Notes under the pieces: model-generated
Seen by the model: only the letters and a program-made list of their open reading frames with translations
Told to the model about the DNA's origin: nothing
Database searches by the model: none
Shown here: positions 24,067 through 36,850 of the stretch, one piece after another
How the letters are laid out: each line of letters opens with the position of its first letter
Position numbering within the stretch: position 1 is the first letter of the stretch
Program-made: the position numbers and the translations under genes
Source of the DNA: Dillenia suffruticosa
Taxonomy: Eukaryota; Streptophyta; Magnoliopsida; Dilleniales; Dilleniaceae
Reading direction: 5' to 3'
Length of the DNA stretch: 64,000 nucleotides
Assembly (NCBI GenBank): GCA_033439265.1
Contig: JAVTVX010000013.1
Coordinates: 2,568,501 to 2,632,500, forward strand

Positions 24067-26800
24067 TAGTTGAATTCAGCTCCCTTTGAATCATTTGCAC
24101 CAAGAAGTTTCTATTTTTTGGCCGAACAATAAAAATAATATTTAAAAAAAATTACAATTAATAATATTATTTTTATAATGATTTACGAATCAAAATAAAA
24201 CTTTTTAATGTATATCATTATATGCAACCGCTTGGAATTGTTGTTTATCATGTGAATTAAAGAAGTTAGATAATGGAATAAAACTAGGATAAAGTTGAAA
24301 TAAAATCAATTAGTCAATAACTTTAATAGACAAATATATTCTCATGCAAGCTATTTCATTTTTTTTCTTCTTATTTCGTTATAACACGCAATTAGCTTTC
24401 TTCATTTATGAGTTCCCTTCTAATGTTAAGAAGCAAAGAATAAACACCTAAAATGAATACCATTCTTTCTAGTTACTTGGTATCTTAAACAATACGAATC
24501 GTGTGTAACATAAACAACTTAAATTTCCAACCCTACAATCAAAGGGAGGAGAAACAAGAAATGGGTTCTAAATTTTGAAAGATATCACTTGCTAGATTTC
24601 CCTAGCAAGGCTAAATCCAATTATAGTTTCCAACGGCGAGATCGAAAGTAAGAGGCTGAGCTCTATGTTTGAAAGTTATCATTCACTACGCGAAATCCAA
24701 TTAAGTCAGTAAAACCCTACAATTCAGGTCAAAACAAATGGTGGGGTTTATATATTTGAAGGTTATGAGTTAGTAAGTTTAACACCCGAGCTAAATCCAA
24801 TTAAGTCCACACAATCGACCAATTTTGCCTTGATCCCCTTTTTCTTGCAATGAGCTAAATTGTGTCGGTTTTTAGTAATTATTTTATTGGGCAATAGGAT
24901 GACAAGATGATCACTGTTTTATTTTTTGACAAACCTATTACTATAGTTTTATTAAAATACCGACAAGCTACAAATCTGTCATAACTTGAATATCCTAGAT
25001 GATTTTTTTAACTGATTTACATTAATCAAAATAAAATGCAATCTTTAAAATATAAAATATGCACAGTGTTCACTAATTCTAAATAATTAATTTGCTATGA
25101 TTTTTTTGATTGCATAAAATATCAAGAGTCTTAATCTTCTCATTATAAAAATATGATTGAGAATCATTTTTTATTAGTGCAAACTAAGGTAAATTTTTAA
25201 ACAAAATTTGTTCTTAGGTTTGTTCATTAAACGACACCGACCCCTTTCAAAATTTTCTCAAATAAAAAAAAAAAGGGTTCATTGTGATGTCGTGGGGGTC
25301 TTGCAAGTCAATCACCAAATGAACCTGAATTCAACAAAGGAACAAACTAATATTTTGAATTTGATTTTGTTGACATCTGTTCGCAGCTTTCATGCTCAAA
25401 TGATGCTTCAACATAGTATATAATAAGCATTTATTCTTTGTCAACAACCATATAAAAATATTAAACTCATAATGATTGATATGAAAGTTCTCATGCGCAG
25501 CCCCTAGGAGATGTATTCATTGTTTTCCTTTCCTTGTGCCGTTGAAATATCTTTTAATAAGAAATTAAGCTATACATATGACGAAATGAATTCTAGTTCC
25601 TTAGCAGCATTAATTTCCTTTTATAATAAGTAATTGCCTTAAATATGTTTAAAATAGGTGAATTTGTGAGTTCGACTCAAGGGTGCACGAAATCAAGTTA
25701 ATAATGTGCGATCCCCCGCGACATTTACCATTAGGAAAGACGTGCTGAATTGGAAGACAAATGTCTCTTATGGCCACCATTGTGATTAATTTTGTTCTAA
25801 CTTAGACAAAGTTAATCTTTTAATTATTAACCCAAATTGGATTATATATTTTTTTTAAAAAGAATTATATTTAAATAATCTATTAATGGTAAAAATAAGT
25901 TATATTGCTAGTAAACTACCTATGGTGTGGGCTATTCTCGGCTTGTTTTTCTATCGAGTCAAATTTAGATAAGAAATTTGACCCGTTTAATTAAACAAGT
26001 TTGGTTTACTTAATTATAATTATATAATATAACTTATATATTTACTCATTATATATATTAAGACAAAGTCTATAGAATTAGTTGAAATTTGTTTATTAGT
26101 CTGGCACGATAGATTAACACGCGCTAAGCGAAGTCTCATCAAATTTTCAAACAAATTAGATCAAACTAATTTTTTTTTTGAATGATCATAAATGACAAGG
26201 ACCCATTAAAGATATGGTCCAACATTTGTCATTATATTAATTATCGAATAATGTAATATGAACCCAATCATATATGTATGGTTTTCGTTTTAACCAATTC
26301 CCCAACTTTCAATCAAATGTTTGTTTCAATTATTCAATACATAATAATAATTTACTTAAAAATTGGAAAAAAAATATGTTGATTTGGATTGACATACAAA
26401 AGGCGGGGTTCCATGTTTTGAAAGATATCACTTGTAGATTTCCCTAGCAAGGCTAAATCCAATTATTCAGTCCATATAGCATTACTCGTCATTATTGATA
26501 GGTACTTGATTAATTGTTCAGTTAAACTAAAATAATTAATATTTAACGTTTAAACCGAAAAATATATCTCATGAGTTTTGGAGCAACAAAAATATTTTTT
26601 TCTCTGCAAAGCCACATGTTTTTGCGGAATTAAAATTATTGCTCAAACGGTAAAATTAATATTTGAATAAATTTTCATAGTATTTATATCAGTTAGTTCG
26701 ACGGATGAAGGTCTTTAACAAATATTAAGGATTATTTTTTTACATAGAAAATTTTAAATTGGGACTGTCCCCATTTATTATTTTCCACAATAATTGGAGG
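21486..26800. other. Gene-poor AT-rich region
   Basis: No convincing gene on either strand. Notable contents: TC tract at about 21,800-21,820; a cluster of four ACACGTG motifs at 22,780-22,980; a long GA microsatellite at about 24,009-24,062; and a short repeated phrase (GATATCACTTG...GATTTCCCTAGCAAGGCTAAATCC) at about 24,580 and again near 26,430, which suggests an old dispersed repeat. Confidence 0.5.
22783..22977. promoter_or_regulatory. Cluster of four ACACGTG (ABRE/G-box-like) motifs
   Basis: ACACGTG occurs near 22,784, 22,885, 22,945 and 22,970. No transcript unit is recognised next to it. It could be an orphan promoter or chance. Factors of the bZIP and bHLH families bind this core. 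Confidence 0.3.
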
Positions 26801-26842
26801 ACAAGGATATGAACCCAAAAGCGACATTGGATTAAGCTGGAG

Positions 26843-27217
26843 CCACGTGGGACAATCCCAAAGCCTCCTCAATTAAATTATTTAATTAGACTCAAAAGTA
26901 ATCAATAATTGTGATCTCCGATGGCCCATTTCGCAATAACTAAGGAACATAAAGACGTCACCGATGTCTTACGTGGAACCAGGTCACCTCATTCAAATCT
27001 ACAGCTACAAAAGATGAAAATTCTTCGAAGCCACACAAGTTGCACGAAAATTCCATGCTTCCGAACACGTGTTAGATACTAATCCCCAAACTGTTTTGAT
27101 TTGCGCATTCTTTATGGTAATTTAGAGTTTCTAAGTTACGCGTGTAAAGATAAAACTTAAATTAAACTCCTACAACACATTGATATTATCGTTAGCCTGA
27201 CGCCGATCCTACGTGGC
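26843..27217 (+). promoter_or_regulatory. G-box/ABRE-rich promoter of the raffinose-synthase-like gene
   Basis: Upstream of the gene lie CCACGTGG (26,843-26,850), GACGTCA (26,954-26,960), TACGTGG (26,970-26,976), AACACGTGTT (27,064-27,073) and the ABRE TACGTGGC (27,210-27,217). ABRE pairs are the classic binding sites of ABF/AREB bZIP factors. This agrees with drought or ABA induction, which is known for several raffinose-family genes; induction of this gene is inferred. Confidence 0.6.
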
Positions 27218-27301
27218 TGTCTCATCCGCCGTTGCTTTTAGTTTTCTTTCTTCGTCTGATTTGGACAAATCAAAGAGAGAGAGAGAGAGAGAGAGAGAGG
27301 G

Positions 27302-27547
27302 GTGATGATGATGATGATGATGGCGGCGGCTTCCCACCGCGGTCCAAAAATTCTGAGTATAAATTCGATCGCAAACATTAGACGGAAGCCCCGCATACAC
27401 AACCATCCAACGTTTTTGTCTCATTCAAGTTCTCCTGTTCTCTTTCTTCGTCTACCAACGCCAGTCCCATTTTCTGGTACTAATTCTTCGACCGATTCTC
27501 TTAGCTCTCTCGTTGTTAGAATCGATCGCGTTGGGTGTTGTTTCTAA
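27302..27547 (+). other. Upstream open reading frame starting with seven ATG codons
   Basis: In the putative 5' leader of the raffinose-synthase-like gene, seven consecutive ATGs open an 81-codon frame that stops before the main start. It follows a GA microsatellite (about 27,273-27,300). It is not in frame with the main CDS in unspliced DNA. Related plant genes can have an N-terminally extended isoform, so an alternative transit-peptide-like exon is possible, but I found no splice that joins the two frames. Confidence 0.4.
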
Positions 27548-27852
27548 CGTTGTTTAATTTGTTCTTTCATGCTTTAGAATTCGAAGAAATTGTTCGAGAT
27601 TTGGTCTCTCATTTCACGCTTTTAAGGTACATTTTTCTATCCCAATACCATTTTGTTGCAGGTAATCTTAAATTGGGAAACTTTTTGACGATATGATCGT
27701 TCATAAAATTTTGTGGATTGATCATACTTGGATGTATCGAAAGTCGGAAAAATGTTATTCTCAATTTTATTCTTAATTTGTGTTAGTTTTGGATTTGTTT
27801 GAGCAGAGATCTGAAATTGAAAAACTAGAGAGACAAAAGAGGAGAGAGAGAG

Positions 27853-30800
27853 ATGACGATCACACCAACAATCCGAATAGCGGACCGGAAGCTGGTCGTA
27901 AAGGACCGGACAATTCTAACCGGGGTACCCGACAATGTCACCACAACAACCGGGTCGACCACCCGTCCGATCGAGGGGATGTTCATTGGAGCAGTTTTCG
28001 ACGAACAGAAAAGCCAACATGTGGTGCCGCTTGGTTCGCTTAAGGATGTCCGCTTCATGGCTTGTTTCCGGTTCAAGCTTTGGTGGATGGCCCAAAAAAT
28101 GGGAGATAAAGGCAGTGAAATCCCACTAGAGACCCAATTTTTACTCTTGGAAACTAAAGACGGGTCCCACATCGAATCGGAGGGTGGAAATGAGTGCCAT
28201 CAGATGATCTACACCGTTTTCCTCCCTCTGATTGAAGGACCATTTAGGACTTGTCTACAGGGCAACGCACAGGATCAGCTTGAGCTTTGCTTTGACAGTG
28301 GTGATTCGGAGACCAAAACGGCGTCATTTGATCACTCGCTTTACATTTGCTCCGGATCCGACCCGTTTAACACTATCAGCGAAGCAATCACAGCCGTTAA
28401 ATTGCATCTCAAGACTTTCAAGCAGAGGCATGAGAAAAAATTGCCTCCTATCGTGGACTATTTCGGTTGGTGCACTTGGGATGCTTTTTACCAAGAAGTG
28501 ACCCAAGAAGGGGTCGAGGCTGGCCTAGAGAGCCTGAAAGCCATTGGATGTCCTCCCAAATTCGTGATCATTGATGACGGATGGCAGTCCGTGGGTGGCG
28601 ATCCAAATGAACAGAAACCGTTGATGAGGCTGACCGGGATAAAAGAAAACTCGAAATTCCAAAAGAAAGACGATCCAACGGTTGGGATCAAAAACATCGC
28701 GAACATAGCAAAAAATAAGCACGGGTTGAAATACGTGTACGTGTGGCACGCGATCACTGGATACTGGGGTGGGGTCAGACCAGGAGTCAAAGAAATGGAG
28801 GAATACGATTCGTCGATGAAGTATCCGATAGTGTCAAAATCGGTGGTGGAGAATGAGCCCACATGGAAAGCCGATGCAATAGCAGTGCAGGGATTGGGAC
28901 TCATAAACCCAAAAAATGTTTACAAGTTTTATAATGAGTTGCATGGTTATCTGGCCAGCGCGGGTATTGATGGGGTCAAAGTGGACGTGCAGTGTATTTT
29001 GGAGACTCTGGGTGCGGGTTTGGGTGGTCGGGTCGAATTGACCCGACAGTATCATCACGCTCTTGATGCTTCCGTGGCTAGGAATTTTCCTGATAATGGC
29101 ATTATTGCTTGCATGAGTCACAATACCGATGCCCTCTACTGGTATGTTTCTCTCTCCCCTCTCTATTCTTCTCAAAATTTTCAAAATTTACCGTTTCACT
29201 TGCATTGCAAAATCAAATGTCACCCTCCCTCTCTCTCTCGCTAAACATGGTTTTTTTTTTTTTTTTTTTTTCTGTATTTTTGGTTGTAAACAGTGCAAAA
29301 CAGACGGCTCTAGTGAGAGCATCAGATGATTTCTACCCACGAGACCCAGTGTCACACACAATACACATAGCAGCAGTGGCATACAACAGCGTATTCTTGG
29401 GAGACTTCATGCAACCTGATTGGGATATGTTCCACTCTCTCCACCCGGCTGCTGAGTACCATGCTTCTGCCAGAGCCATTAGTGGTGGCCCTGTTTATGT
29501 CAGGTACTTAAATCTTATTTATCATCTACTTATGTCAATTAATCTTAATTTTATGGTAAATATATTTAACTTTATTTGTCTATTTTGGTTTGGATAGTGA
29601 TGCACCCGGGAAGCACAACGCTGAGCTTTTGAAGAAGTTGGTCTTGCCTGATGGGTCCATTCTACGAGCCCGTTTACCAGGCCGGCCCACTAAGGACTGC
29701 TTGTTTTCCGACCCGGCCCGTGATGGTGTTAGGTGAGTTCACCCCTTTTCTTATTCCTGCACTTTGTTAAAATACATCCAGAAAATAAGGGTCTCTTAAT
29801 AGGAAAGATTGCACTTATGATGTAACACTGTGTTTAGATAGACTCTCGCTATATCTAAGTTGAGACCCAAACTTGGATTCTCTTCAAAGTGGATATATCC
29901 TGATAAATTGTGTCTTCAATGAGTATAGTTCAAAGGCCAAGATTTAAGTCCCTAAATTTCTATGTCCAAATGTAGTGTCATAACCATTAAAGATTCAAAG
30001 TGAATTGAGGCAATTATGGTGGAGAGCTCCCCCTAAACTGGCCCGACAACGTTTGAACCGGATTAATTGAAGTATAATTCCGGATACCATTTGGTTATAC
30101 CAAAAAAAATATTTTGAGGAGAGAGTGATGCAGGTTGTCCCTAATAATCCTTTTAACATAGTCAAAAAATAAAAAAATAAAAAAATAAAAAAAAAATTGA
30201 GTAACTAATTTTAAGTTACAAACCTTTTGTACATTTTTTTGGCAATAACTTTCTGCTAGTTTTGGAGGTAAAATCACTAGATACTAATATTTTATTTTCC
30301 TTTCCTTTTTTCTTTTCAGTTTGTTGAAAATATGGAACATGAACAAGTATACTGGAGTACTAGGAGTATACAACTGCCAAGGAGCAGCATGGAACAGCAT
30401 AGAGCGCAAGAACACATTCCACCCAACACAGTCTGGTGCAATCACCGGCACCATCCGTGGCCGTGATGTCCACCTCATTGCTGATGCCGCCACTGACACT
30501 ACCACCTGGATTGGTGACTGCGCCATCTACTCTCACCGCTCTGCCACCCTCCTTACTCTTCCTTACAATGCTGCACTGCCAATCTCTCTCAAGGTCCTTG
30601 AACATGAAGTCTTCACCATCACTCCTATTAGAGTTTTGGCCAATGGGCTCAACTTTGCTCCATTAGGCTTGCTTGACATGTTCAATGCTGGTGGAGCTAT
30701 TGAAGATTTGAAGTATGAGGAGAAGAGTGAAAATGGTGGTGCTTTGGTGAGGATGGAAGTGAAGGGTTGTGGGAGATTTGGGGTGTATTCATCGGTGAAG

Positions 30801-30932
30801 CCAAGGAAGTGTGTGGTGGATTTGGCGGATGTTGAATTTGAGTATGATTTCGGGACTGGTATGGTTGTTACAAGTTTGGAGGGTATGCCTGAGGAGAGTA
30901 AGATAGCTCATGTTGTAGAGGTTGAGTTATGA
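27853..30932 (+). CDS. RFS2: Raffinose synthase / alkaline alpha-galactosidase-like (SIP/RFS) protein, GH36, four exons
   Basis: Family members transfer or release galactose on galactinol, raffinose and related sugars, usually in the cytosol. Exons are 27853-29141, 29294-29503, 29598-29732 and 30320-30932, all GT-AG, encoding 748 residues; the family is about 750-780. The start is fixed by an in-frame TAG 27 bases upstream (27,826-27,828). Features: N-terminal beta domain ([13 protein letters not shown], residues 73-85), GWCTWDAF (205-212), [10 protein letters not shown] (237-246), and KVD at 376-378 with D378 as the expected nucleophile. RASDD (438-442) should hold the acid/base Asp. [14 protein letters not shown] lies in the last exon. 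The N-terminus (MTIT, then [15 protein letters not shown]) is most like the SIP2/RFS2 branch. Whether it makes raffinose or hydrolyses galactosides cannot be told from sequence alone. All domains are intact. Confidence 0.92.
29928..30110 (+). repeat. SINE-like fragment in intron 3 of the RFS-like gene
   Basis: The right half, GAACCGGATTAATTGAAG, then CCGGATACC, ending in an A-run near 30,103-30,109, matches the tail of the other SINE-like copies in this window (GATTAATCG...GGATATCG...A-tail). Confidence 0.45.
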
Positions 30933-31525
30933 ATTGGGGCTGTTTTGAGGTCTCGGATGACTTGAATTTCAAGTATGGGGAGTACAAGTCCCTTCATGCA
31001 CGTAGAATTGAGGGTATTAAAGAGTCCCCAGTTATGATTCCGTTAGTAAGGAGTTGAGGAAAATTGTGAAAAATCTTGTACTCCTACTTCCACCACGTCA
31101 ATAATTTTATAGTGATTGTCTTTCGCACCAAATAAAATGATAATAATTTTGATAGTGATCAAATCTCTACTCCTATATCTCTCTCTCACACATATATATA
31201 TAAACATGCTGCAGTTAAAGCATCATCGGGCACATGTAAAAGCAAAATTGCTTTCTGGTTGCCACTTTTCCAAGCAACAAGATATTTGAAGGAGTTATGG
31301 ATGCATATTCTGCAACGTTTGCTTAGCTATGAGATATCTCATCCCCTCGAAATGTACAAATAACATTTTTCTACACAAAAACGACAGTACCTATGATCTG
31401 GGTCGGCATTCTGGAAAAATCCAAACTCTCTAAACCAAAATGCAGCGGTAGACAAAAGCACGGGTAGGATGACTACCAATTCAAAGCTTCCATTCACTGC
31501 AAAACCTCGAGATTAACTATCTTCA
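30933..31525. other. 3' region between the convergent RFS-like and SNAP43 genes
   Basis: Probably the 3' UTR of the RFS-like gene: AATAAAATG near 31,131 could be its poly(A) signal. Then unannotated DNA. Confidence 0.4.
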
Positions 31526-31774
31526 TCAGAAAATGCATCCCTGCACCTCAACTTTGAAAAAGGCAAACTTTTCAGGGTCTGACAGATTCACCAAAACAAT
31601 CCTAGATGTTGCAGCCACATTAAGGTAGAAGTAGGAACGTTCAATAATTGTAGTAGCTTCTTTCAGCCTGGTATCTTCACTACATTTCTTGTACAACGTA
31701 ACAAATTCGGTCCCAAAGCAAAGACCATCACCTCTCAAATAAGAAAAGGGCTCGCCATGCAAATCAAGGTTATC
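31526..31774 (-). other. Unidentified exon-like open frame downstream of SNAP43
   Basis: After an AG acceptor-like site (GTAAG|GTTTAG) an 82-83-codon frame runs to a TGA at 31,526. It has protein-like segments such as FSYLRGDGLCFGTEFVTLYK, ERSYFYLNVAATSRIVLVN and LSDPEKFAFFKVEVQ. It does not belong to SNAP43 as I know that family. It could be the last exon of an alternative transcript or a gene fragment. Confidence 0.3.
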
Positions 31775-31807
31775 TAAACCTTACAAACTTGTAGCAACTT
31801 CTTGCTG

Positions 31808-34800
31808 CTATCTGTCAAAACTTATGCAACCCACGTAGAAACTATCATTCTGATCTTCATTTTCTTCGTCTTGATGCTGGTTAGATAGTATCAGTTCCAA
31901 CTCACGATCAAATTCATCATTCACTTTTTCTTGCTCTTTAAGTAAATGGTTAGATAGTGCCAGCTCAATGCCCAAGGTATCACGTTCCTGCTCTTGGTTT
32001 TCTTGAGCTGACGGTGGCTTAAATCCTGTTTTTTGATAGAATGCTTGTTTTTGGATGGTCCAGTCTTTAGCTATTTTCTCCACCACATCTCCTATCAAAT
32101 TCTTATTTTCTGATAGGTGTTTTACATTTTCCACATCAACCACCTCGCTAGCCTCTTCAGCAAGAGAATTCGAGAAAAGTTCAATTCAGTAAATAATGTT
32201 ACTCAGAGATGAACAATTACAATAAGGCATTCAAGAGATGCCAAAGAAACAATAGCATGGACAGCTTCTCATAAGGCTTCTACGAAAGCGAATATTAAAC
32301 CTAACAAAAAGAAATCACAACCCCCTTCCCCATCCCCCCACCGCAAAAAAAGGTTTTCTGGAATGATAAAATTGAACCTTGAGATTCCCTACCACAGCCA
32401 CAACAGACGCAATAAACATAAAGGAGGTACATCTGAATTGATGGGAACAAGGTCAGATAATAGAAATCTACTTAGCACATAAAATTTCTAAAATTAAGAT
32501 AAAAAGGAAGAAAATCGTCGCATTTTCAAGATTGCATCGAATGAAATTATACTTGGTAGCATGAAAAACTACTCGACACAAATCAATTACTTTGTTATAC
32601 AGCTGGACAGTTCCACAATTCCAGATATATCAAATTAGCAATTGAATAAAAAGGAATGACTAGGATAATACCTTTGATGGCTAGTTCCTTGGCCTTTGCA
32701 TAATCTGTAGACATGTTCTTCAGCATCTCCACATCACTCTCTGCACCCTGAAAAATCCAAAAAAAAATTATTTTAGCCCCTCCAAATGAGAAGATTGAAA
32801 CTACATGTGGACCCTTCACTTTTTAGGGCTAAGGATCTACATGCAGACCTAATTATAGGCTATTTGTACAAATGAATACAAAAGGTAATAATTTTAACAG
32901 CATTTTCTCCGAGAAAGGAAATTTTTATGGTCTCACACCCAACTCATATGGGTACCCATAGCACTGGTTCTGCTGTCATATTTAATCTAATTAGCAGGTA
33001 AAGATTATGAGCATGAGTAAAGGAGACAACAGACATTTGGGGTGAGTTCTCATTTGTTAGTTTGCAAAAAGCTACAGTCTTCCCATAATCAGGCGCAGTA
33101 AGCAACACAGTATGATCCCCTTTTCCACCACAACCAAGAGATAATGAATGTTATACAGGACATGTAGACAGATATCCATGGGTGATGGTTTAAACTCTGA
33201 AAGAATGATCATAATTGAGGTTTATAAATCCTACCAAGTCCATATGGAGGAAGTGTTCAATCTGTGTATTTGCCAGCAATCTGTTTAATCAAAGATGGTG
33301 CATTAGTTGGGATGAATTTGCAACAAGTTAAACATATGCCGGATGGCATAAAGATTTATAGGTTGTATACATACTTCTTGTAGGCAACTCCAACTCGAGC
33401 ATTCTGCAAGTCAGTCAGTTCATTTATCCTCTCCTTCACAGAGCCTTCATTAAATTCCACAGCTCCAATTAGAAACATATTCTTTTCCAGCATCCTGCTG
33501 ACCAAAGCACACACAACTTTAATGCCCCTTTCTTTAGCATCAATGACGAGCTCTCTAAGTTTCGTTAGCTCACCTATCAAAATGGGATAAACTGATTAAC
33601 GAAATGTCTTAACATGAATGATTAGAAAAAAAAGAACAAATATTGAAGTTTTTATCCAAAAAATGACCAAACAAAAGAACAGGAGCTCCAGCTAAGGCTC
33701 AGATTGCTCCTATCAGGGATTGCTACATGAAGCTCATCAGAGTTAATAAAAAAGCAACAAACATAAGGTGCTAACGGTATTATTACTTTCAAACTTTTCT
33801 AAGAGGATGATCACAAAAACTCACAAGAAAATTATTACAAAAAACGACAACATAAGCTTATTTGTAATAATGGTTCAGAAGTAAGTCCATTCTTGTGGTT
33901 TACTGCATGGTATGATCAGCTGGTGGATGGAGGTCAATTCTGGAAGCAGAATTTTGCAGTAATCCAGAAGAACGCACATATGAAATTCCTGACCAGGTAA
34001 AGGTATATAGAGTGCTCACATGGAATAGACTTCCTTTACAAGAGGAGAATCATTCATCTCTCAAATGTCATGAAGAAATAGAGACCAGCCGGGAGACAAC
34101 ATAGTGAGGTTGATTTAACCCCCCAAAAAAAATGAAATATTGAGTATTGGAGACTTAGTTGAGCACTCATCAGATTTGTTGTAATGAACAAATCTGAGCC
34201 CCTATAGCAGTTGCACATGTACAAAGGTACTATTCCATAAATGATATCACTGCAAGGGTACCCTGATTAGTGATGAGCATTTTGTGAGAAAGAAGACCCC
34301 AATTGAGTGCTATGCTAAGCCGTATTTGAGCTCATGTGTTCCCATTCATAATGGCAAAAAAAACCCTATCAATGTGAGACAGCTAATAAATTCTTTTTTC
34401 TTTAAATGGGCTCACCCGGAGCACAAGTGCTCCAGCATAGCACGGGGGTAGAGGGAGGGTGGACGTATATGTACGCAGTCTTTCCCTTGTATTTTTTGCA
34501 AAGAGGCTGTTTCCACGTTTCAAACCCATGACCTCAAGATCACCAAAGGAGCAACCACATCATTGCACCAAGATTCACCCTCATAAATTCTTTTTATCTT
34601 TGTTCAATAATAAAGCAAGTTGGGCCAAAATCCTATCAAGCATCTTAAAAAAAAAAAAAAAGAAAGGTAGGATATTATGAAAGACATATAAACCATGAAA
34701 ATTATATAGGATAATTATGTTCATGGTCAGTCAGAGAAGTAAATCAGAACCATCAAATGGCCGGTGATGAATATTATTATAAACCATGATCATTCTGTAA

Positions 34801-36266
34801 GGTAAAGAAGTTTCTGATTTGTTCTACCCTTGGCTAATAGTATAGTTTAGTTGCCTTGATAATCAAAAGAGTAACTACCACTATCCTTTGCTAACCCCCC
34901 CCCCAAGAAAAAAGAACAAAAAATTTGTTGCTTACAACACTGATTCATCTGTAGTTCGTACAACTTGTTTACTATAGATATTTCCATTAAATCAAGGCAT
35001 AGAGCTTCCATAATGTTTTGCACCTTCAGGCACTACATATAAGCTTTTAAACCATCTCTCTTCATTGCCATGTTGAAATTGTTCATAAATAAATGCTAGA
35101 GCACCTATAGTTAATAAAGACAATTTGCGAAGGAAAACAGAAGCATTAAGCATATAGCTAACATCATTTTCCCTAGTCATCCGATTATAATTCTGCAACA
35201 TTCTGATATGAAGCAAAGTTGGACTGCAACCCAGGTTGATACTAGCCACAATCAATTTTCCAGAGAGGATGTAATAATGCAACCATACCCAGAGAAACAT
35301 ATATCAAGTAAGGAGGCTTGAATGGCTGGGTTTCGTATAGGCAGTAAAGGCAATAAAGGCCACCCAATCTTTTTGACAGTGAAGCGCCATTCACCATGTG
35401 ACCTACAACCATATGAAATTGAATAAGAGAATGAGAAATCCAAAATAAAGACAACAGTTTACTGAATTTAAACAATCTTGCATACATAGCATCTCTTCTA
35501 TTATATCATATAGACTATAGCTTCATTAACATGATATTTCAAGTAGTACACTGTAATATGAACCCCAGTTTAATGCAATTTGACCAGCCTTTTCTCCAGT
35601 AGAGGTTTCATTTACTGAAATTGGTATTAGCCATTTTACAGAGAAATTTTGCGACTCTTCTAAGAATTCTAGATTTCCATGAAAAAATATTTTGTGCCAT
35701 TGAAAAAAATTGAGTGGAAGAAGGCAAAGTGTCAAATCATACAAAGATGAGAGAAGAGGACGAGGAAGAGGTAAATCCCCAACACTTTCAAATGGCAGCT
35801 CAAGCACTTTAAAGACTGCACCAAGAAATAAATAATGCAAAGAAAGATGACACAAGCTAATTTGAGAACCCTGGCAAGTAGAAGCTGTTGCACAGCAAAT
35901 GATACTTAAAATTATTTCCAAATAACATTTTTTATGACATTAACTCAGACTTCCAATGTGAATTTCCCAGGAGGACATGCTTTACAAGAATCAAAGAGAT
36001 ATAGAAAGATACAAACAAAAACATTAAAAATTCGTGTAGTTCAATGTATCAGAATGGCAGCATACCAATCGAATGAACATATAATGATTGCATGAAGAAT
36101 CCCAAATTTGAAGAAGGGCTGGACTCAAAAATGAAGGAGAACTTCCTAGACAGCCATACCCGCTTCATCTCTGTCAAAGTTGTGGATTCACCCTGCAAGG
36201 AAGTCATAAACAATTTGTTTTCAGAAATGAAAATACAAGTTCGAATTTAGAATTATGGATAGGCTT

Positions 36267-36302
<36 letters not shown>

Positions 36303-36360
36303 CCTGAGCAAACTCATCTATAAGCTCATCGATGTCCTGCTTGAATGGAGAGAGGTCCAT
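31808..36360 (-). CDS. SNAP43: snRNA-activating protein complex subunit SNAP43 (SNAPC1-like), seven exons
   Basis: SNAPc binds the upstream sequence element of snRNA genes and is needed for their transcription by Pol II and Pol III; SNAP43 is a core subunit. Exons are 36360-36304, 36192-36066, 35402-35289, 33573-33375, 33280-33235, 32747-32672 and 32154-31808, all GT-AG, encoding 321 residues to a TAG. Landmarks: MDLSPFKQDIDELIDEF at the start, MKRVWLSRKFSFIFE, LGGLYCLYCLYETQPFKPP (the most conserved SNAP43 stretch), MLEKNMFLIGAVEFNEGSV, ERINELTDLQNARVGVAYKK and EASEVVDVENVKHL. The C-terminus is acidic (QHQDEENEDQNDS). A 5'-UTR intron is likely (donor near 36,699, acceptor near 36,431) and would contain a GA microsatellite. 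Intron 3 carries a SINE. Confidence 0.92.
34403..34592 (-). mobile_element. tRNA-derived SINE (Au/TS-like) in SNAP43 intron 3
   Basis: Read on the minus strand it has the layout of the widespread plant Au/TS SINEs. Box A is CTTGGTGCAATGATGTGG. Box B is GGTCATGGGTTTGAAACGTG. These are followed by GGAAACAGCCTCTTTGC, GACTGCGTACATA, and a GC-rich end near GGGTGAGCCCATTT. Confidence 0.75.
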
Positions 36361-36648
36361 GTTTTTTGAATTTGTTCCACGTTCTCTAATATAAAGCAAA
36401 CACTTTCAGAGATTTCTTCTTCTTTTACCCTGAAAGAATAATTTATGTTAAAAAAAAAAGAAGATCAAATCAAATCCAACTTGGATGTCGATGATGAAGA
36501 AACCATGTTTCAGAGAGAGAGAGATAGGAAAGATAACAAAAATTAGGGGTTCCTGGTTTACAATGAATATAAGTTTCAATATTACTAACATCCCAAATCT
36601 CGCCCCCCTCAAACAATCCATCACTATTCCCAAAGTGCACAGAGAAAC

Positions 36649-36686
<38 letters not shown>

Positions 36687-36850
36687 AAAGTTGATACCTT
36701 GGTGGTGGAAGTTGAGGGTCCGGTGAGTCCACCGGCGTTTCTGTTGCTTTGCCTCTTCTCTTGTCGTGTTTGTTTCTGCACTCTGATTTTTTTTTTTTTT
36801 TTTTTTTTTCTAAAAAGAGCTTCCAAAAGATATTATTTAACAGGATTTTT

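Noticed and set aside
27825-29184. Long minus-strand open frames under the RFS-like exon 1
   Set aside because: They are antisense shadows of a real, GC-richer exon with intact GH36 motifs on the plus strand.
34992-35300. 102-codon minus-strand frame in SNAP43 intron 3
   Set aside because: It begins inside exon 3 read in another frame and has no clean splice borders. Left as chance, though its second half looks mildly protein-like.
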